This document shows, one piece after another, positions 5,779-8,794 of a stretch of DNA of 8,794 nucleotides. The stretch spans positions 1 through 8,794 of the forward strand of contig JAEZDB010000057.1 in assembly GCA_023429855.1 (NCBI GenBank). Reading direction: 5' to 3'. The DNA comes from Actinomycetes bacterium (GTDB lineage Bacteria; Actinomycetota; Thermoleophilia; Solirubrobacterales; Solirubrobacteraceae). The notes below the pieces were generated by a model that saw only the letters and a list, made by a program, of their open reading frames with translations, ran no database searches and was not told where the DNA came from. Within the stretch, counting starts at the first letter, position 1. Every line of letters starts with the position of its first letter. The translations under genes and the position numbers were made by a program.

Positions 5779-7403
5779 ACGGCGTCCTGATCGCTCTACT
5801 CGTCGTTCCGACGGCCGCCGGCCTGCTGGGCATGCTGCTCGGCCGCCGCGTCGCCCCGGCGCTGGCCGTTGCCAGTTCGCTCGCGACGCTCGTCCTCGCG
5901 ATCCTGCTGCTGCTCGAGGTCGACCACGGCGCGCGCGTGGCTCCGGTCGACGTGCAAGAGGACTGGATTCCGGCGCTTGGCATCTCGTTCCACGTCGCCA
6001 TCGACGGGTTGAACGCCGTGCTCGTCGCCATGACCGCGTTCGTCTGGTTCCTCGGGACCTGGTGGTCGCTCCGCGACAAGGCGCTCGCCACGCCCACGTA
6101 CTTCCTGCTGCTCGGGCTCGGGCAGACGGCCGTCCTCGGCGCGTTCGTCGCCCAGGACCTGATGCTGTTCGTGCTCTGCTTCGACCTGATGCTGCTGCCG
6201 TTCGTGATCATCACGGCGCAGGCCTCCACGTGGGAGGGGCCGGGGCTCTCCCCGGCGATCAAGCTGCTCGTCTACACGCTCGTCGGCTCGCTGCTGATGC
6301 TCGTCGCTGCCGTAGCGCTGGCAATCCTCTCGGCCAGCGCAGCGAAGAACCCCGTCACCTTCGACATTGCGACGCTCTCCGCGGGCGCCCTCGAGCCCGG
6401 CACGCAGCGCTGGATCCTGGCCGCCTTCCTCGCCGCGTTCCTGATCAAGATGCCGGTCGTGCCGCTGCACGGCTGGTTCGCCGACGCCTACCGCGCGATG
6501 CCGCTGCCGGCCCTCGTGATCTTCGCCGCAGTGCTCAGCAAGGTCGCTGCCTACGGAATGCTCAAGCTCGCGCTGCCGATCCTGCCCGACGCCGTCGTCG
6601 ACTGGCGGATTCTGCTCGTGATCATCGCGCTCGTCTCGATCATCTACGGCTCGCTGTGCGCGTTCACTACGCAGGAGCCGCGGCTCATTCTCGGCTACTC
6701 GTCGATCGCGCAGCTCGGCTTCATCCTGCTCGGCATCTCCTCGCTCGATCCGGCTGGCGCCCAGGGCGCGATCCTGCAGTCCGTCACGCACGCGCTGGTC
6801 GTCGTGCCGGCGATCATCCTCGTCGCGCTGCTCAGCGAACGTGCTGGCGGCATCGAGCGTCTCGACCAGCTCGGCGGCATCGCCAAGCGCGCCCCGGTGC
6901 TCACCGCGATCTTCCTCGTTGTGGCGCTCTGCTGGCTCGCGATGCCAGGCACCGGCAACTTCGTCGCCGAGTACCTCGTGCTCCTCGGCCAGTGGCGCCT
7001 CTCGCCGTGGGCGGCGATCATCGCGTCGCTTGGCGTGGTCCTGGCCGCCGCCTACGCGCTGCGCCTGATGATCGGCGCGCTGCAGAACGCCCGCGGCGCG
7101 GCCGTGCCCGAAGACGCGCCTGAGGTCGGCAGGTTCGATGCCACGGTGCTCGGCACCGCGGTCGGGGCCCTCGTGTTCCTGGCGCTCGTGCCGCAGATCG
7201 GCCTGAACCCAGGGGAGACCGCCGCCCGCCAGGCCGTGGCGTCGCCGCGGGCGGTCTACGAGAGCGAGCGCATTGCCGCCGGCGATCGCCCGACCAAGTC
7301 GAGTGACGCCCAGCTGATTCAAGACGCGATCGTCGAAGGCAACCGGCCGCCGGCTGGCGGCGAGCCGCCGGCTCAGACGCCGCAGGAGGTGACGCCCAAG
7401 TGA
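5775..7403 (+). CDS. nuoM: NADH-quinone oxidoreductase subunit M
   Basis: NuoM is the middle antiporter-like (ND4/MrpD-type) proton-pumping subunit. The product is 542 residues, against about 510 in E. coli. Conserved sites are K225 in FLIKMPVVPLHGWFADAY (TM7 lysine), K256 in VLSKVAAYGMLK (TM8 lysine), H339 in QSVTHALVVV, and E399 in MPGTGNFVAEYLVLLGQW (TM12 acidic residue). The TM5 motif reads CFDLMLLPF, so D137 stands where most relatives have Glu (E. coli E144). The usual LPDAH...PTAGSV stretch is FADAYRAMPLPALV, so the second His of that motif is Tyr and the PTAGS sequence is changed. The membrane part ends near residue 475. A hydrophilic, Pro-rich tail of about 65 residues follows. Start ATG overlaps the nuoL stop (ATGA, 5775-5778). 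Only a weak ribosome binding site is seen, so translation probably depends on coupling. The last tail codons hold the very strong nuoN ribosome binding site. Confidence 0.96.
   Translation: MNGVLIALLVVPTAAGLLGMLLGRRVAPALAVASSLATLVLAILLLLEVDHGARVAPVDVQEDWIPALGISFHVAIDGLNAVLVAMTAFVWFLGTWWSLRDKALATPTYFLLLGLGQTAVLGAFVAQDLMLFVLCFDLMLLPFVIITAQASTWEGPGLSPAIKLLVYTLVGSLLMLVAAVALAILSASAAKNPVTFDIATLSAGALEPGTQRWILAAFLAAFLIKMPVVPLHGWFADAYRAMPLPALVIFAAVLSKVAAYGMLKLALPILPDAVVDWRILLVIIALVSIIYGSLCAFTTQEPRLILGYSSIAQLGFILLGISSLDPAGAQGAILQSVTHALVVVPAIILVALLSERAGGIERLDQLGGIAKRAPVLTAIFLVVALCWLAMPGTGNFVAEYLVLLGQWRLSPWAAIIASLGVVLAAAYALRLMIGALQNARGAAVPEDAPEVGRFDATVLGTAVGALVFLALVPQIGLNPGETAARQAVASPRAVYESERIAAGDRPTKSSDAQLIQDAIVEGNRPPAGGEPPAQTPQEVTPK
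7384..7392 (+). promoter_or_regulatory. strong ribosome binding site for nuoN
   Basis: AGGAGGTGA is a full-length match to the anti-Shine-Dalgarno complement, with 7 bases between its end and the GTG at 7400. It is the strongest such site in the window. It fixes the nuoN start at GTG 7400 and not the in-frame ATG at 7475. Confidence 0.85.
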
Positions 7404-8794
7404 TCCTCGCCGTCACCAAAGCACCGTCGTTTGAGTTCAGCTCGCTCGCGCCCTTCGTCGCCCTGGCGATCGGCATGGTCGTGGCGCTGCTCGCGGGCCT
7501 GCTGCCTGGGCGCCTCGGCCGGATCACCGCCATTTGGTCTGGTGTCGGCAGCGCGGTCGCAGCGTCGATCGTCGCCGTCACCCTGTGGGACGAACCGACG
7601 TCGCTGAATGCGATCGCGCGGTCGCTGATCATCGACAAGGGCGCGATCGCCGGCATCATCATCGCGTCGCTCGCAGCGATCGCGGGCATTGCCATCGCCT
7701 CACGCTCGCGCGGCACCGACGACGCCGGCCACGGCGAAACGGCCTCGCTCATCCTCGCGTCTGCGCTGGGTGCCGCAATCCTCGGGGCGTCCAACGACCT
7801 CGTGACCGTGTTCCTCGGCCTCGAGCTGCTGTCGATTCCGCTCTACGTGCTTTGCGCGTCCCACGTCGACCGCACCGCGTCGCTGGAATCTGGTCTGAAG
7901 TACCTGATCCTCGGCTCAGTCGGCTCGGCCACGGCGCTGATGGGCATCGCGTTCATCTACGGCGCGACGGGCGAGATGCAGTTCGACAAGATCGCGATGG
8001 TCGCGGGCGACGGCGACCTCGCCGGCTTGCTCGTGCCGGGTCTGGCGCTGCTGCTGGCGGGCTTCGCGTTCAAGCTGTCGCTCGCGCCGCTGCACCAGTG
8101 GACGCCCGACGTGTACGACGGGGCCCCGACCGCGGTGACCGCGTTCATGTCGATCGCGACGAAGGCTGCTGCGCTGATCGTGACGGCGCGGCTGCTCATC
8201 ACCGCGTTCGGCACCGAGGACCTCTTCCACTTCTGGCAGCCCGTGCTCTACGTGCTCGCGGCGGCATCGATCATCATCGGCAACGTCGGCGCCCTTGGGC
8301 AGCCGAGCATGAAGCGGCTCATGGGCTACTCGTCGGTTGCGCAGGCCGGCTACCTCGTCGCGGCGCTGTCAGTCGGTGCGTTCGGGTCGATGCTGACCTA
8401 CCTCATCGCCTACTCTCTCGCGACGCTCGCCGTCTTCGCCGTCGTGGCGGCCCGCGAGGTTGAGCGTCCCGACCTCGGCGACGACGTCGCCGCGCTCGAC
8501 GGGCTGGCCTCAGAGCGTCCGCTGCTGGCCTGGGTTGGCACGATCGGGCTCTTCGGGCTCGCCGGTCTCCCGCTCACCGCAGGTTTCTTCGGCAAGATCG
8601 CCGTGACCGGTTCGCTGATTGCAGGAAGCGAGACGGGCGGAGCAACCTGGCTGGCCGTGCTGCTCATCGTCGGCTCGATCATCTCGCTCGCCTACTACGC
8701 GCCGCCCGTGCTGCGGATGTGGCGCTCGGCGCCCGCGCCCGCGAGCGGTCTTGGGGCTGGAGCGACGGCCGTCGGCGGCGCCGCCGGCGCCGAC
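7400..8794 (+). CDS. nuoN: NADH-quinone oxidoreductase subunit N (3' end outside window)
   Basis: NuoN is the proximal antiporter-like (ND2-type) proton-pumping subunit, next to NuoK. The frame is open from GTG 7400 to the window edge, 465 codons without a stop. Family members are usually about 480-520 residues, so only the extreme C-terminus should be missing. All key charged residues are present: E142 in FLGLELLSIPLYVL (TM5; E. coli E133), K225 in GFAFKLSLAPLHQWTPDVYD (TM7; K217), K255 in SIATKAAALIV (TM8; K247) and K399 in GFFGKIAV (TM12; K395). APTAVTAFMS and KRLMGYSSVAQAGY are also typical. The start uses GTG because it has a perfect AGGAGGTGA site and forms a GTGA overlap with the nuoM stop. 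The final visible residues are Gly/Ala-rich and less conserved, suggesting the true end is near. Confidence 0.95.
   Translation, partial: MILAVTKAPSFEFSSLAPFVALAIGMVVALLAGLLPGRLGRITAIWSGVGSAVAASIVAVTLWDEPTSLNAIARSLIIDKGAIAGIIIASLAAIAGIAIASRSRGTDDAGHGETASLILASALGAAILGASNDLVTVFLGLELLSIPLYVLCASHVDRTASLESGLKYLILGSVGSATALMGIAFIYGATGEMQFDKIAMVAGDGDLAGLLVPGLALLLAGFAFKLSLAPLHQWTPDVYDGAPTAVTAFMSIATKAAALIVTARLLITAFGTEDLFHFWQPVLYVLAAASIIIGNVGALGQPSMKRLMGYSSVAQAGYLVAALSVGAFGSMLTYLIAYSLATLAVFAVVAAREVERPDLGDDVAALDGLASERPLLAWVGTIGLFGLAGLPLTAGFFGKIAVTGSLIAGSETGGATWLAVLLIVGSIISLAYYAPPVLRMWRSAPAPASGLGAGATAVGGAAGAD

Noticed and set aside
5796..7322. Minus-strand open frame (508 codons) opposite nuoM
   Set aside because: It has the same charged low-complexity composition as other antisense shadows, and lies fully inside a conserved NuoM coding region.
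7534..8463. Plus-strand frame inside nuoN (309 codons)
   Set aside because: It is Arg-rich shadow sequence. The overlapping frame from 7400 encodes NuoN with all family motifs.
1..8794. A hidden novel system, mobile element, CRISPR array, RNA gene, promoter or terminator
   Set aside because: Coding sequence covers all but 7 bases, all of it recognised complex I genes. No spaced repeats, inverted-repeat ends, tRNA-like folds or terminator hairpins with T-runs were seen by eye.

Overview
The window is a single, uninterrupted stretch of a respiratory complex I (NADH:quinone oxidoreductase, NDH-1) operon read entirely on the + strand. The order is nuoG (3' part only), nuoH, nuoI, nuoJ, nuoK, nuoL, nuoM, nuoN (5' part, probably most of the gene). 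This is the standard bacterial nuoG-to-nuoN order. Both ends of the window cut a gene: the rest of nuoG and presumably nuoA-F lie upstream, and the last residues of nuoN lie downstream.

The DNA is very GC-rich, with strong G/C preference at third codon positions. Three of the seven visible starts are GTG, and the NuoI and NuoG sequences look actinobacterial. My best guess is a high-GC actinobacterium, possibly of the class Thermoleophilia, but this is an impression from protein style and not a demonstrated placement.

Layout: 1-1152 nuoG C-terminal part; 1149-2189 nuoH (membrane anchor at the quinone site); 2186-2719 nuoI (two 4Fe-4S clusters); 2727-3467 nuoJ; 3464-3763 nuoK; 3760-5778 nuoL; 5775-7403 nuoM; 7400-8794 nuoN (open at the window edge). 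Six of the seven gene junctions are 4-base ATGA/GTGA overlaps and the seventh is a 7-base gap, so there is no non-coding stretch of any size. No promoter, terminator, RNA gene, mobile element or CRISPR array is visible.

Together the products carry electrons through the peripheral arm (NuoG, NuoI) to quinone at the NuoH interface. The membrane arm (H, J, K, L, M, N) couples this to proton translocation.

I found no new biological system. The most interesting signals are within the complex I subunits. NuoL appears to lack the normally conserved TM5 glutamate (Gly152) and a nearby TM6 arginine, and NuoM has Asp instead of Glu at the matching TM5 site, while NuoN and NuoK keep their glutamates. 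NuoJ and NuoM also carry long hydrophilic C-terminal tails.
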